Below are positions 14,206-23,855 of a DNA stretch of 64,000 nucleotides, in pieces (the first letter of the stretch is position 1; every line of letters begins with the position of its first letter). The stretch comes from Amycolatopsis acidicola. Its GTDB lineage: Bacteria; Actinomycetota; Actinomycetes; Mycobacteriales; Pseudonocardiaceae. The notes under the pieces were generated by a model that saw nothing but the letters and a program-made list of their open reading frames with translations, searched no databases and was not told the DNA's origin. The stretch lies in NCBI RefSeq assembly GCF_007713735.2, contig NZ_VMNW02000011.1, positions 62,001 through 126,000 of the forward strand. Reading direction: 5' to 3'. The translations under genes were made by a program, and so were the position numbers.

Positions 14206-14234
14206 GCGTTAGCAACTACTAAAGCGACTGTCAA
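14206..14234 (-). promoter_or_regulatory. rpoB: Candidate rpoB promoter, proximal
   Basis: On the minus strand TTGACA (complement of 14229-14234) is followed after 17 bases by TAACGC (complement of 14206-14211). The -35 is a perfect consensus; the -10 lacks the final T. It would give a leader of about 30 bases. Confidence 0.5.
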
Positions 14235-14253
14235 GGGTGCCGTGGTGCCCACT

Positions 14254-14283
14254 ATCCTAACTGCCGTGCCCGGGCAGCCTGAA
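14254..14283 (-). promoter_or_regulatory. rpoB: Candidate rpoB promoter, middle
   Basis: TAGGAT (complement of 14254-14259) is a good actinobacterial -10. TTCAGG lies 18 bases upstream as a weak -35. Predicted leader about 80 bases. Confidence 0.4.
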
Positions 14284-14303
14284 AGAGGGCAGCGCAAAGA
14301 AGC

Positions 14304-14332
14304 AGTCTAGCCCGAACGACGCGTTCTGTCGA
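14304..14332 (-). promoter_or_regulatory. rpoB: Candidate rpoB promoter, distal
   Basis: TCGACA (complement of 14327-14332), a 17-base spacer and TAGACT (complement of 14304-14309) form the best-balanced sigma-70-type pair in the 410-base gap upstream of rpoB. Predicted leader about 135 bases. Confidence 0.6.
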
Positions 14333-14578
14333 GGGGGCGCTCCCGACGGGGCCCAGACCTCGATCACGACGTCTTCAGGTATGCCTCCAGCTTCGCCCTC
14401 CCGCAGGGCGTTGCCGTTGCCAGTAAGCGTGACCCTCCGGCGGCCCAGAGTCAAGATGCCACGCCCTCAAACCCGCCGGTTGGCGCAATGTGCGTGGACG
14501 GTGTACGGGCCGTAAGGCACCCCCGCTGAACAGGGCTTTTCGATGATCATCCCAGCTCGCACCGAGGGGGTGGGAGTG
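14333..14578. other. Intergenic, end of mce operon to rpoB promoters
   Basis: The gap between the last mce-operon gene and rpoB totals 410 bases (14169-14578). Apart from the three promoter candidates, I see no gene, no clear terminator and no repeat. Weak reading frames on the minus strand have no recognisable product. The mce transcript may therefore read partly into rpoB. Confidence 0.4.
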
Positions 14579-15103
14579 CTAAAGCGGCTGCGGTTCGGGC
14601 TGCAGGGGTGTGACGATCTGCTGTTGCAGCCACGAGCACTGCTTCTCCCAGAGGCGCTGGGAAGCCTCGTCCGGGCAGGGCATTCCGTCCACGGATTCGC
14701 CGAGCCGCCACGAGCGCAGCCAGGCTTCGATGGCCACCTTCACGTCCAGCGCGACGGTGCCCATGAGGTAGCGCTCGGGCCAGCCGCGCAGCACCACGAC
14801 CCCACCCTCCGACGGCAGCAGCTCCAGCAGCTCGCCGAGCCGGTTCGCCACCGGGATCAGCATGTCCAGCTCCGGCGCCGCGGGCGTGTTCTCGCCGAGC
14901 CTGCGCGTCCACAGAACGGCGTCCAGACGCTTGTCCAGCACGCCCGGCGGACCGGCGTCGTACTCGGCCAGCCTGTCGAGCGCGAGCTTGCGCAGGCCGT
15001 TCACGTGCACCCGGAGCAGCCCGATGTGCCCCGGGTGGAAGACGCCGATCTTGTCCTCACCCCGGCTGTCCCAGCTCACCGCGCCGCGGTACGGGTCCCC
15101 CAT
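14579..15103 (-). CDS. Hypothetical protein, end of mce operon
   Basis: A 174-residue soluble protein without a signal peptide or membrane segment, beginning MGDPYRGAVSWDSRGEDK. It has several Trp residues (LRGWPERYLMG, AIEAWLRSWRLGES) and a Gln/Pro-rich tail. I do not recognise the family. It follows the second Mce-associated protein after 19 bases on the same strand, so it is probably cotranscribed with the mce genes. A role in the transporter is possible but unproven. Confidence 0.7.
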   Translation of the reverse strand: MGDPYRGAVSWDSRGEDKIGVFHPGHIGLLRVHVNGLRKLALDRLAEYDAGPPGVLDKRLDAVLWTRRLGENTPAAPELDMLIPVANRLGELLELLPSEGGVVVLRGWPERYLMGTVALDVKVAIEAWLRSWRLGESVDGMPCPDEASQRLWEKQCSWLQQQIVTPLQPEPQPL

Positions 15104-15122
15104 CGATGCGAGCCGAAGCGGC

Positions 15123-16091
15123 TCAGCGGCTCGGGGACGCCGGCGGGGCGCTGGTCGTCGGCGCGGGCGAACCGCTCGCGGACGGGGTCGAGGTCGGGGT
15201 CTCGGCGCTGTAGGTGTTGAGGTTCGAGACCTTCCACTTGCCGTCCACGTACTGCATGTTCATGTACAGCTGGGCGCTGCCGCTGGAGGTCTGGTTCTGG
15301 TCGGTGCGGGTGGCCGTCTGGTCGACGAACACCATCACCCTCGCCAGATCGCCCTCCAGCCGGACCACCGCGCTGCGGCTGGCCTTCACCGTGACGACGA
15401 TCTTCTGCTGCGGCGCGAGCCGCTCGACCTCGCCCATCAGGCTGTCGTACTTCGCCTTGACCTCGTCGTTGAGCAGCAGGTCCTTCGCCGCGTTCTGGGT
15501 CTTGGCGATGTTGTTGAAGTCGTAGGAGAACAGCGTCTCGGCGGCGTTGGTGGCCGCCTGGTTCACCTGCGAGGTGCGGGCTACGTCCAGCAGCGCGGTG
15601 TTCGAGGTGGCCGCGTCGAGCTGGTTGCCCTCGATCTTGAACCACACCGCGAACCCGGCGAGCACGAGCGCGGCGCCGAACAGCGCGCCGGCGAGTACGA
15701 ACCGGCTGCGCGGGCTGCGCTCGCGCTTTTCGGGCTCCGCCACTGAAAGCTCGGGATCCGGCTCCGCGACGGCGGCTTCGGCCTCGTAGAAGTCGTCCGG
15801 CTTCGGCGCACCGGTGTCACGGCTCTTCGGCCGAGGGCTCGGGCGGGTCAGTTCCTCGACGGTGTCCTCGGAGACCTCGGGGGCCTCGACGGCCTCGGCC
15901 GGGGTTTCTTCGACGGTGGTTTCCGAGGCGGCCGCGGTGTCTTCGACCTCGGGCGCGGACGGGGACTCGACGACGTCGGCCGGGGCTTCCTGGTCCGGCT
16001 TCGGACGCGGGCTCGGCGACGGACGGCGCAGCCCGGCGACCTTCGGCCGGCGGCCCGGCTGCTGAGGCCGGCGGGGAGAGCTGGATGGCAA
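15123..16091 (-). CDS. Mce-associated membrane protein (TTG start)
   Basis: I start this 322-residue protein at TTG (complement of 16089-16091), with AGGGAG nine bases upstream. It gives a Pro/Arg/Glu-rich cytoplasmic N-terminal region of about 160 residues, one membrane segment (FVLAGALFGAALVLAGFAVW) and an extracytoplasmic domain of about 120 residues. A Ser/Pro/Thr-rich tail follows. This layout matches the Mas proteins encoded after mceF in actinobacteria, thought to stabilise or assist Mce complexes. A longer upstream frame overlaps the preceding gene and is rejected. Confidence 0.8.
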   Translation of the reverse strand: MPSSSPRRPQQPGRRPKVAGLRRPSPSPRPKPDQEAPADVVESPSAPEVEDTAAASETTVEETPAEAVEAPEVSEDTVEELTRPSPRPKSRDTGAPKPDDFYEAEAAVAEPDPELSVAEPEKRERSPRSRFVLAGALFGAALVLAGFAVWFKIEGNQLDAATSNTALLDVARTSQVNQAATNAAETLFSYDFNNIAKTQNAAKDLLLNDEVKAKYDSLMGEVERLAPQQKIVVTVKASRSAVVRLEGDLARVMVFVDQTATRTDQNQTSSGSAQLYMNMQYVDGKWKVSNLNTYSAETPTSTPSASGSPAPTTSAPPASPSR

Positions 16092-16120
16092 GACGAAACT
16101 CCCTTTGCTACGACGCGCGC

Positions 16121-16837
16121 TTACTGCCCGCTGCTCACGAGCGGGACGGACCCGATCGAGGAGACCTTCCAGTCCGCTCCGACCCGGGTCATCTGGACCT
16201 CCAGCCGCAACGGCTTCACCACCGGCTGCTGACCCTCCTTGGTCACCAGCGTGCTGATCGCCGCCAGGAAGCTGGCCTTGCCCTGGTGGTCGTCGAGCTC
16301 CTCGACCCCGATGTCCTGCACCGTGGTGGTGACCTTCGTCTTCGCGTCGGTCATCGCCTGGCGGTAGGTCTGCTCGGAGTTCTTCAGCTGGGTCTGCAGA
16401 TCGGCGGTGGAGACGTCGATCTGCTTCTGGAAGTAGGCGTCCGGATTGGTGTAGTCCAATTCGGTGTAGGCCTTCACGGCGACGGTGCCCTGTTGGACCA
16501 CCGCGTCGCGCGCCTGAGCCAGCGCGAGGTTGTCGTCCCCGGATGCGGACCACCACTGGATCCCGAAGATCGCCGCCACGATCAGCGCGGCGAGCGCCAG
16601 CGTGGCCGTGCCGAGCACCAGGTACCGGCTGTTGTCCCGCTTGGGGCCACCCTGTTCCTCAGCGACGTCGGCGTCGGCGTCGGCCGCCGCGGCGTCGTCG
16701 GCGGTGCCGGCCTCACCGACAGCGTCGGTTTCGTCGGCCGCGTGCGCCCCGGTGACGGTCTCTTCGCCGTCACGCCCGGGCTCTCCGCCCGGCGTGGGCT
16801 CCTCGGCCGGTTTCTCCGAGGCCTCGTCCGAACTCAT
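16121..16837 (-). CDS. Mce-associated membrane protein
   Basis: A 238-residue protein built like its neighbour. The N-terminal 70 residues are acidic and Ala/Glu/Asp-rich. One membrane helix follows (YLVLGTATLALAALIVAAIF), then an outside domain ending SIGSVPLVSSGQ. It lies 36 bases after mceF and 29 bases before the second Mas protein. Two consecutive Mas proteins after MceF are typical of mce operons, and the pair probably acts with the Mce assembly in the cell envelope. Assignment rests on topology and position. Confidence 0.8.
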   Translation of the reverse strand: MSSDEASEKPAEEPTPGGEPGRDGEETVTGAHAADETDAVGEAGTADDAAAADADADVAEEQGGPKRDNSRYLVLGTATLALAALIVAAIFGIQWWSASGDDNLALAQARDAVVQQGTVAVKAYTELDYTNPDAYFQKQIDVSTADLQTQLKNSEQTYRQAMTDAKTKVTTTVQDIGVEELDDHQGKASFLAAISTLVTKEGQQPVVKPLRLEVQMTRVGADWKVSSIGSVPLVSSGQ

Positions 16838-16873
16838 AACACTCCAGAGTAGAGAGACAGTGTTTCGTCTCCG

Positions 16874-18136
16874 TCAGCCGGGCAGGCCCAGCAACGAAGT
16901 AAGGCTGTTGATCGACACCGCGGGCGAACCCGCGACGCCAGGAGTGCCCGCGGCCATCTCCGCCAGCTCCTGCTGGGGCCGGTCCGCGCTGCTGTTCAGC
17001 TGCTCCTGGCTCGGCTCCACCGGCACGCCGTTGTACGGCGCGTTCTGCGCGCCGCGGACGTCGATCGGACTGCCCGTCGGCTCGGCGCAGTAGGCGTTGG
17101 TGTCCGGCTCCCGCGCGGAGGTGTCCGTGCCGGTGCGGTACTGGTCCGAGCTCATGTAGCCCTTGGTGCAGGCCGGCGGGTTGAACAGGTTGAGCACCAG
17201 CCCGAGGTGCGCGGTGCCGTCGCCGGGCACGACGCTGCGCGCGCCAGAAGCCAGCACCGGGTAGCTCACCATCACCTGCGAGATGTTGTTCTGCCGCGTC
17301 ACCAGCAGGTTCGACGTGGTGAGCAGGTTGGCGACCAGCTCGCCGAGCCCCGGCCCGGTGTCGGTGATCAACTGGTTGAGCACCGACGAAGCCTGCGGGG
17401 TGACCTCGATCAGTCTCCGCAGGTCGCCGTCCGAGTTCTTCAGCGTCGCGGACAGCGAGTTCAGGTTCTTGCTGAACTCGGACAGGTTCGACGCCTCGGC
17501 GTTCTGCGTGTCCAGCACCTTGCCGCCTTCGTCGAGCAGCTGCACGGTCTGGGGCAGGTTGTCCTGCGCGGACTTGGTGAAGTCCCGCACGGTGTCCATC
17601 AGCACCTGGAGATCGGTCCCGGTGCCGTTGAAGGCGTTGTACGACTCGTCGACGACGGTGCGCAGCGCGTCGGTGGGCACCGACTGCGCCAGCCCGTCGA
17701 GATCGCTGACGACCTGCTCGGTGGAGATCGGGGTCTTCGCCTTGTCGGCGCCGATCACCGAACCCGCCTTCAGGTACGGCCCGCTGTCGCTCGCGGGCCG
17801 CAGGTCCACGAACTGTTCCCCGACCGCCGAACGGTCCGCGATCACGGCCTGCAGATCGGCGGGGACGTTCGGGGCCTTCGGGTCGATGTTCAGCTCGGCT
17901 TCGAGGCCCTGCGCGGTCAGCCGCAGCTGCCCGACCTTGCCGATGTTGTAGCCGCGGTAGGTCACCTCGGCCCCGGTGAAGATGCCGCCCGACTGGGTCA
18001 GCTCCAGCTTCACCGTGTAGCCCTCCTGCCCGAAAACCTGACCGAGGCCGGCGAACCGGATCAGCGCGTACACGATCGCGACCACGGAGATCACCAGGAA
18101 CGCGAGCAGCTGGATCTTCGTCCTGCGCACCAGCAT
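16874..18136 (-). CDS. mceF: Mce family protein, MceF position
   Basis: A 420-residue Mce protein: N-terminal membrane anchor (LLAFLVISVVAIVYALIRF), then the MlaD/Mce beta domain (about residues 38-115, with GAEVTYRGYNIGKVGQLRL and a DRSAVGEQFVDLRP end). A long helical region and a Pro/Ser-rich C-terminal tail follow. Six such proteins are thought to form a hetero-hexameric channel for lipids across the envelope. The ATG overlaps the mceE stop by one base. The final part, with paired cysteines (PPACTKGY, NAYCAEPT), is family-typical. Confidence 0.92.
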   Translation of the reverse strand: MLVRRTKIQLLAFLVISVVAIVYALIRFAGLGQVFGQEGYTVKLELTQSGGIFTGAEVTYRGYNIGKVGQLRLTAQGLEAELNIDPKAPNVPADLQAVIADRSAVGEQFVDLRPASDSGPYLKAGSVIGADKAKTPISTEQVVSDLDGLAQSVPTDALRTVVDESYNAFNGTGTDLQVLMDTVRDFTKSAQDNLPQTVQLLDEGGKVLDTQNAEASNLSEFSKNLNSLSATLKNSDGDLRRLIEVTPQASSVLNQLITDTGPGLGELVANLLTTSNLLVTRQNNISQVMVSYPVLASGARSVVPGDGTAHLGLVLNLFNPPACTKGYMSSDQYRTGTDTSAREPDTNAYCAEPTGSPIDVRGAQNAPYNGVPVEPSQEQLNSSADRPQQELAEMAAGTPGVAGSPAVSINSLTSLLGLPG

Positions 18137-19338
18137 CAGGCACCTCCCGCCAAGAGTCCGAAGATGCCGGCGGCGCCGGTCTGCTGTTGCTGCGACTGCC
18201 CGGTGCCGGTCGTGCTCGGCGAGCTCTGCCCCGAGTTCAGCGGCAGCGGCGGTGTGGTGTTCGAGTCGTTCGACGACGTGCCACCGGACAGGCCCGCGAG
18301 GCTGTCGGGCAGGGCACCCGCGAGCGGGTTGTCCCGGCTGCGGCCGAAGTTGTCCAGGATGTCCTTCAGGTTCAGGTCGATGTTCGCGTAGAGGTTGAAG
18401 TAGTCGCCCTTCGCGCCCTGCAGCGCGGAGTCGGTGAAGGGGTACGTCAGCAACAACTCCAGCGACTTGGGCAGATCCGAGCCCGCCTCACCCAGCTTCT
18501 GCAGCGTGGGCTGCAACGCGCGCAGATCGGCGACCAGGTCCTCCTGGCTCTTGTTGATCGTGTCGACGGTGACCCCCGACAGGTTCTGCAGTGCCTGCAG
18601 CATCCGGACGAACTGACCGCGCTGCTGTTCCAGCACCGCCAGTCCGGGGCCGAGGTTGTCGATGGCTCCGGCGAGCTGGTCCTTCTGGTTGTTCAGCGTG
18701 CTGGACAACCGGTTCAGCCCGTCAAGGGCGCGCGTGATGTCCGCGGACTGGGCGTCCAAAGTGGACACCAGCTGGTTCGCGCTGTCCAGCAGGTTGCGGA
18801 TGTCGGGCTCGCGGCCGGAGGTGGCGTTGTTGAGCTCCTTGGTGATCGTGTTGATCTGGTCGACGCCGCCGCCGTTGAGGAGCATGGACAGCGCGCCGAG
18901 CACCTCCTCCACGTCCACGCTGCGGTTCGTCCGCGCGAGCGGGATCTCCGCGTTGTTCGCCAGCGAGCCCTGCGCGAGGTCCTGTCCCGGCGAAGCGAGC
19001 TCGACGTACTTCTCGCCCAGCAGACTCGACTGGCGGATGTTCGCCAGCGCGTTCGCCGGCAGCTTCACGTCACCGTTGATCTCCATGGTGACCTCGGCGT
19101 GCCAGCCGTCCGGGGTGAGCCCGATCGACTCGACCCTGCCGACCGCGACCTCGTTGACCTTCACCCCGGACTTCGGCACCAGGTCGAGCACGTCCTGGAA
19201 CTGCGCCTTGACCGTGTACGGGTGGTCGCCGAGGTCGGCACCGCCGGGCAGCGGAACCGAGTAGATACCGCCGAAACCACAGCTGCTGAGCGTCAGCGCG
19301 GCCGCGACACCGACAGCGGCGATGGCGAGCTTCTTCAC
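18136..19338 (-). CDS. mceE: Mce family lipoprotein, MceE position
   Basis: A 400-residue Mce protein that starts at GTG (complement of 19336-19338), with GTGA overlapping the mceD stop. The N-terminus [20 protein letters not shown] is a lipoprotein signal with lipobox LSSC, the hallmark of the fifth Mce protein. The Mce beta domain follows ([16 protein letters not shown] and [10 protein letters not shown]), then long helices. The tail is Ser/Thr/Gln-rich with a QSQQQQTG stretch. A longer upstream frame is out of register with mceD and is rejected. Confidence 0.93.
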   Translation of the reverse strand: MKKLAIAAVGVAAALTLSSCGFGGIYSVPLPGGADLGDHPYTVKAQFQDVLDLVPKSGVKVNEVAVGRVESIGLTPDGWHAEVTMEINGDVKLPANALANIRQSSLLGEKYVELASPGQDLAQGSLANNAEIPLARTNRSVDVEEVLGALSMLLNGGGVDQINTITKELNNATSGREPDIRNLLDSANQLVSTLDAQSADITRALDGLNRLSSTLNNQKDQLAGAIDNLGPGLAVLEQQRGQFVRMLQALQNLSGVTVDTINKSQEDLVADLRALQPTLQKLGEAGSDLPKSLELLLTYPFTDSALQGAKGDYFNLYANIDLNLKDILDNFGRSRDNPLAGALPDSLAGLSGGTSSNDSNTTPPLPLNSGQSSPSTTGTGQSQQQQTGAAGIFGLLAGGA

Positions 19339-20513
19339 TGCGACGCCCCCGTCCCGTAGAGGTCGACGAGCGGCAGTGGCAGCGGCGGCGCCTGGCCGTT
19401 CTGCAGCGCGTTCACCGTCTGCGCCACCGAAGGCAACTTCACCGCCCCGTCGACGATCCCGGCGACGGAGTCGCACAGGTTGCCGACCTCGCCGAGCTTC
19501 CCCGCCTGTTTCAGCAGGGAGCAGACCAGCACGATCGGCGGCTGGGTCAGCTCGTTGATGTTCGCCCGCGCGTCCAGCGTGCCCGAGGAACCGTTGTAGG
19601 CGTTGACGACGTTGCTGAGCCCGACGGGCGCGACGTCCAGGATCTCGGCCAGCGCGCTGCGCTGGTCCACCAGCACCTTGGTGACGCTCGCTAGCTTGTC
19701 CACATTGGACCGGAGCTTGTCGTGGTGCGAGTTGATGAAGTCCTGCACCATGGTGAGCGTGGTGCCCAGCTGCTGCACCGTCGCGGCGAGGTTCTGCTTC
19801 TCGCCGTCGAGGTAGCCGCTGACGTCGGCCAGCTGCGACTCGAACTGGCGGACCTGGCTGTCGCTCTGCGCCAGCGTGGTGGAGAACTGCGCCAGGTTCT
19901 GGATGGTGGCGAACAGGTCGTCCTTGTTGCCGGACAACGTGGTCGAGAGCTGGCTCAGCTTGGTGATCGTGTCGTGCAGCGACTGCCCGTTGCCGTCCAT
20001 GTTCTTCGCCAGCGTGGTCAGCAGGTCCGACAGCGAGCCGTTCGCGTTCACCCCGTTCGGGCCGAGCGACTGGCTGATCTTGTCCAGGCTGGAGTACAGG
20101 TCGTCGACCTCGGTGGGCACCGCGGTGCGCGAGACCGGGATGGAGGCGCCGTCGTCGATCACCTTGCCGCCGGTGTACGCCGGGGCGAACTGCACGTACC
20201 GGTCGGAAACCAGTGACGGCGCGACGATCGCGGCCTGCACGTCGGCCGGCAGCGCCACCGACTTGTCGTACTCCATCTCGACGCGGACCTGGTTGCCCAT
20301 CGGCTGCACGTTGGTGACCGTGCCCATCTCGACGCCGAGCACGCGCACGCTGTTGCCGACGTACAACCCGATCGCGCTCGGGAAGTACGCGGTGACGGTC
20401 TTCTTGTTGGCGTCCTTGAGGACCCACCAAAGCCCGCCGGCGACGAGGAGGCCGAGCACGCAGGCGACGGCGATGCCGCGGGCGAGTGACTGACCGAAGC
20501 GGGTGCTGGTCAT
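19335..20513 (-). CDS. mceD: Mce family protein, MceD position
   Basis: A 392-residue Mce protein with one N-terminal membrane helix ([20 protein letters not shown]). The Mce beta domain follows ([29 protein letters not shown]), then a long helical section with regularly spaced Leu/Thr and a Pro-rich end ([16 protein letters not shown]). It overlaps mceC by four bases (ATGA) and mceE by four (GTGA), so stoichiometric, coupled translation of the Mce set is expected. Confidence 0.93.
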   Translation of the reverse strand: MTSTRFGQSLARGIAVACVLGLLVAGGLWWVLKDANKKTVTAYFPSAIGLYVGNSVRVLGVEMGTVTNVQPMGNQVRVEMEYDKSVALPADVQAAIVAPSLVSDRYVQFAPAYTGGKVIDDGASIPVSRTAVPTEVDDLYSSLDKISQSLGPNGVNANGSLSDLLTTLAKNMDGNGQSLHDTITKLSQLSTTLSGNKDDLFATIQNLAQFSTTLAQSDSQVRQFESQLADVSGYLDGEKQNLAATVQQLGTTLTMVQDFINSHHDKLRSNVDKLASVTKVLVDQRSALAEILDVAPVGLSNVVNAYNGSSGTLDARANINELTQPPIVLVCSLLKQAGKLGEVGNLCDSVAGIVDGAVKLPSVAQTVNALQNGQAPPLPLPLVDLYGTGASQ

Positions 20514-21505
20514 TTCTGGTTACACCCCTCTTCGTTCAGCGGGCCTACCGAGGGCAGGACCAGACCGCAGATGTAGTTGTCGAACCAGTGCCCGTTGCCG
20601 ACGGTGTTGGTGAACACCCGGATGTAGGGCGCGAACTTCGCGATCCCCTGTGCCAGCGCGTCCTGGTTGTTCTGCAGCATCGTGGTGAGCTGGTCCAGCG
20701 AGTTCAGCACCGGGCCCAGCTGCGCGTCGTTGTCGTTGACCAGCCCCTGCAGCTGCTGGGAAAGCGTTTGCGCCCCGGTCAGCAGGGTCGAGATCGCCTG
20801 CTCCCGCTGGGTGATCTCGTCGAGCAGTTTGTTGCCGTCGGCGAGGATCTGGGTCAGCTCCTGGTCGCGGTCGGCCAGTGTCTGGCTGACCTGCTTGGTG
20901 TTGGCCAGCAGCTGGGAAAGCTGGCCGTCGCGTTTGGCGATCGTGTCGGACAGCTGCTGCAGACCGGACAGCGCGCCCTTCACCTCGGTCGGCGTGCCCG
21001 ACAGCGTCTGCGACAGGGTGTCGAAACTCTGCGCCAGCTGCTGGGTGTTGACCTGGTCCACGGTGTTCGACAGGTCCCGGAACGCGTCGAGCACGTCGTA
21101 CGGCGCCAGCGTGCGTTCCTTCGGGATCGTCGTGCCCGGGTTGAGCGTCTTGGTGCCGACCGGGTCCAGCGCCAGGTACTTCTGCCCGAGCAGCGTCTTG
21201 ATCTTGATCGCCGCGCTGGTCTGGTCGCCGAGCCAGGCGTCCTTGACCTTGAACGACACCTTCACCTGCGCGCCGTCCAGCTCGACGTCGGTCACCTTGC
21301 CGACCTTGACCCCGGCGACCCGGACCTCGTCGTCGGACTTGAGCCCGGCGGCCTCGGTGAAGTCGGCGGAGTACGTGGTGCCGGCACCGATGATCGGCAG
21401 GTCGTCGGCGTTCAGCGCGACGACGAGCCCGAGCACCATCAGCACCAGGCCGACGACGGCGATGGGCACGGGGTTGCGGGACTGGAAGCTTTTCACGATC
21501 CGCAC
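20510..21505 (-). CDS. mceC: Mce family protein, MceC position
   Basis: Mce protein with a membrane helix ([18 protein letters not shown]), an Mce domain ([29 protein letters not shown]) and long helices with a heptad-like Leu pattern. It ends in a Cys-containing tail (YICGLVL, EEGCNQK). I choose GTG at 21505, with GAGGG four bases upstream, giving 331 residues. An in-frame GTG at 21496 forms a four-base GTGA overlap with mceB and is nearly as likely. The longer frame starting further upstream overlaps mceB heavily and is rejected. Confidence 0.9.
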   Translation of the reverse strand: MRIVKSFQSRNPVPIAVVGLVLMVLGLVVALNADDLPIIGAGTTYSADFTEAAGLKSDDEVRVAGVKVGKVTDVELDGAQVKVSFKVKDAWLGDQTSAAIKIKTLLGQKYLALDPVGTKTLNPGTTIPKERTLAPYDVLDAFRDLSNTVDQVNTQQLAQSFDTLSQTLSGTPTEVKGALSGLQQLSDTIAKRDGQLSQLLANTKQVSQTLADRDQELTQILADGNKLLDEITQREQAISTLLTGAQTLSQQLQGLVNDNDAQLGPVLNSLDQLTTMLQNNQDALAQGIAKFAPYIRVFTNTVGNGHWFDNYICGLVLPSVGPLNEEGCNQK

Positions 21506-22524
21506 CGATCCCTCGTCACCGGCGCGATCGGCAGGTTCACCGGCTCGTTGATCAACGGCGGGAGCGCGATGCTGCCGTTGGCCGAGCACAGGAAGAAGTT
21601 GAACCAAGAGCCGTAGTCCGCCGTACCGGTCAGCGTCGTCACCTTCTGCGGCAGGTACTGGATGAAGTGCTCCACGATCGACTGGTTGTCGTTGAGGTTG
21701 TTGCTCAGCACGCCCAGCGCCGCGATGTCGTTCTTCAGCGGATCGCGAACCTGTTGCAGCAGACCGGAAGTGGTGTCGGCGAGCCCGCCGAGCGCGTCGA
21801 TCGCGTCACCGATCGGCTTGCGGTCGGCGGCCAGCCCGGACACGAGCTGCTGCAGGTTCGTGATCAGGGTGTTCAGCTGCGGGGTGTGCGCGTTGACGGT
21901 GTCCAGGACGCTGTTGAGGTTGTCGATCACCTCGCCGATGACCTGGTCCTTCTGCGCGATCGTGCTCGTCAGCGACGCGGTGTGCGAGAGCAGGCTGTCG
22001 ATCGTGCCGCCTTCGCCTTGCAGCACCTGGATGATCTCGTAGGACAGCTTGTTCACGTCGTCCGGGTTCAGCGCGGTGAACAGCGGTTTGAACCCGTTGA
22101 ACAGCTCGTCGAGATCGAGCGCCGGGGTGGTGTGGTCGAGCGGGATCGTCGCGCCCGGCTTGAGCGGCGCGGTGCTCCCGTCCGTGCCCTGGGTCAGCGC
22201 GAGGTAGCGCTGGCCGACCAGGTTCCGGTACTTGATCGTCGCCTGCACGTTGGACGGCAGCGTGCGGCCGGTGTCGACCTCGAAGTCGATCTGCGCCTGC
22301 CGCCTGTCGACGATCTTGACGTCCTTGACCTGGCCCACCTTCACCCCGGCGATGCGCACGTCGTCGCCTGCCAGCACCAGCGTCGCGTCGGTGAACCGGG
22401 CGCTGTAGGTGTTGGTGCTGCTGGTGTTGATGTTCGCGATGCTGATCCCGAGTATCGCGGTGAACAGCACGGTCACCACGATGAACACGATCAGCTTGAT
22501 CAGCGGTGCGGCGATGCCCCTCAT
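21493..22524 (-). CDS. mceB: Mce family protein, MceB position
   Basis: A 343-residue Mce protein with an N-terminal membrane helix (LIKLIVFIVVTVLFTAILGI). The Mce domain reads GDDVRIAGVKVGQVKDVKI and NLVGQRYLALTQG. A helical domain carries many Asn/Leu/Thr repeats, and the C-terminus ends [10 protein letters not shown]. Its ATG overlaps the mceA stop (ATGA). Predicted subunit of the hetero-hexameric Mce lipid channel. Confidence 0.93.
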   Translation of the reverse strand: MRGIAAPLIKLIVFIVVTVLFTAILGISIANINTSSTNTYSARFTDATLVLAGDDVRIAGVKVGQVKDVKIVDRRQAQIDFEVDTGRTLPSNVQATIKYRNLVGQRYLALTQGTDGSTAPLKPGATIPLDHTTPALDLDELFNGFKPLFTALNPDDVNKLSYEIIQVLQGEGGTIDSLLSHTASLTSTIAQKDQVIGEVIDNLNSVLDTVNAHTPQLNTLITNLQQLVSGLAADRKPIGDAIDALGGLADTTSGLLQQVRDPLKNDIAALGVLSNNLNDNQSIVEHFIQYLPQKVTTLTGTADYGSWFNFFLCSANGSIALPPLINEPVNLPIAPVTRDRCGS

Positions 22525-23855
22525 TTCACGGTCACCTCCGCCCCGCGGTACAGCGGCCCGACGAGCAGCCCGCTCCAGCCCGGCATCTGGCTCGGGTCCA
22601 CCCCGATCTGCGGGCCGACCAGCTGCGCGAGGAAGTCCGTCTCGGCGGCCGAGTTCACCGGGTCACCCGCGGTGGTGCCGCTGCCGTTGTAGCCGCCGGC
22701 GTCCGCCGAGGTGTTCGCCGGGACGAGCCCGTCGCTGACCGAACGGGAGCCGGGGCCCGGCTTGCTGCCGTCCTGGATCGGGCCGTCCGGCGGGTACTGC
22801 GGGAACGGGTCCGGGTAGTCCTTGATGTTGTAGCAGCGCGGGCCGCGATCGTCCGCGAAGCGCGGCTCGTCCTGGCCCGCCTTGTAGGCGCCGCGGCTGT
22901 CGACGATCTCGATCGTCGCGTGCAGGCCGGGCTGGCTGGTGCCCTTGCCCATCGCCTGGTCGATCAACGGCACCAGCTGGGACATCTGGCCGAGGAAGCA
23001 CGGGTACTCCGGGGAGTACCTGGCGAGCAGCTCGGCGGTGGGCCGGGCGCTCTCGGACAGGCTGATCAGGTTGCTCGCGTTGGCCTTCAGGAAGGATTCC
23101 AGGGTCTGCGACGTGGTGGTCACGTTGGCGTACAAGGACTGCAGGTTCTGCTGTTCGTCCACAATGGTCTTACTGGTGGTGGACAGGTTGTCCAGGGTCT
23201 GCACCAGGTCCGGCGCGGAGCCTGCGAGGTTGTCGGAGAACTTCGCCAGCGACTTCAGGTTGTGCTGCAGCTCGTCCAGGTGCGGGTTGAGCCCGTCGAG
23301 GTAGTTGCCGAGCTCGGACAGCGTCTGGCCCAGCTCGTCGCCGCGGCCCTGCAGCGCGGTCGAAATCGCGGTGAGCGTGGTGGACAGCTTCTGCGGCTGC
23401 ACCGCCTGCAGCACCGGCAGCAGGTCGTCCAGCGCCTTCGACAGCTGGACGGCGGAGGACGAGCGGTCCTCCGGGATCACGTCGCCGTTCTGCAGCGTGC
23501 CCGCCGACGGGTTCGGCGGGATCTCCAGTGAGACGTAACGCTCGCCGAACAACGTCTTCGGCAGGAACCGCGCGGAAACGTTGCTGGGAATGAGTTTCGC
23601 CGACTCCGGGTCCAGCGCCAGCGTGAGCTCCGCACCGTCCGAAGTGGCCGAAATGGACTTCACGGACCCCACGATCAGCCCGCGCACCTTCACGTCGGAC
23701 TGCTCGAGCAGCTGGTTGCCGATGTCGGAGGCTTCCAGCTTCACGTCGACGAACGACGTGAACGCCCGGTTGTACATCGCAATGCTCAGCGTGACCCCGC
23801 CGACGAGGATCGCGATGAGCAACAGGCCCAGCAGCCTGCGTCGCAACGTCCTCAT
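22521..23855 (-). CDS. mceA: Mce family protein, MceA position
   Basis: A 444-residue Mce protein with an N-terminal membrane helix (LLGLLLIAILVGGVTLSIA). The Mce beta domain follows (about residues 38-115: QSDVKVRGLIVGSVKSIS, TLFGERYVSLEIPPNP), then a long helical region. The C-terminal domain of about 150 residues has paired cysteines (EYPCFLG, GPRCYNIKDYPDPFPQYP). This tail is family-typical of MceA. The start overlaps the stop of yrbEB (ATGA). Confidence 0.93.
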   Translation of the reverse strand: MRTLRRRLLGLLLIAILVGGVTLSIAMYNRAFTSFVDVKLEASDIGNQLLEQSDVKVRGLIVGSVKSISATSDGAELTLALDPESAKLIPSNVSARFLPKTLFGERYVSLEIPPNPSAGTLQNGDVIPEDRSSSAVQLSKALDDLLPVLQAVQPQKLSTTLTAISTALQGRGDELGQTLSELGNYLDGLNPHLDELQHNLKSLAKFSDNLAGSAPDLVQTLDNLSTTSKTIVDEQQNLQSLYANVTTTSQTLESFLKANASNLISLSESARPTAELLARYSPEYPCFLGQMSQLVPLIDQAMGKGTSQPGLHATIEIVDSRGAYKAGQDEPRFADDRGPRCYNIKDYPDPFPQYPPDGPIQDGSKPGPGSRSVSDGLVPANTSADAGGYNGSGTTAGDPVNSAAETDFLAQLVGPQIGVDPSQMPGWSGLLVGPLYRGAEVTVK

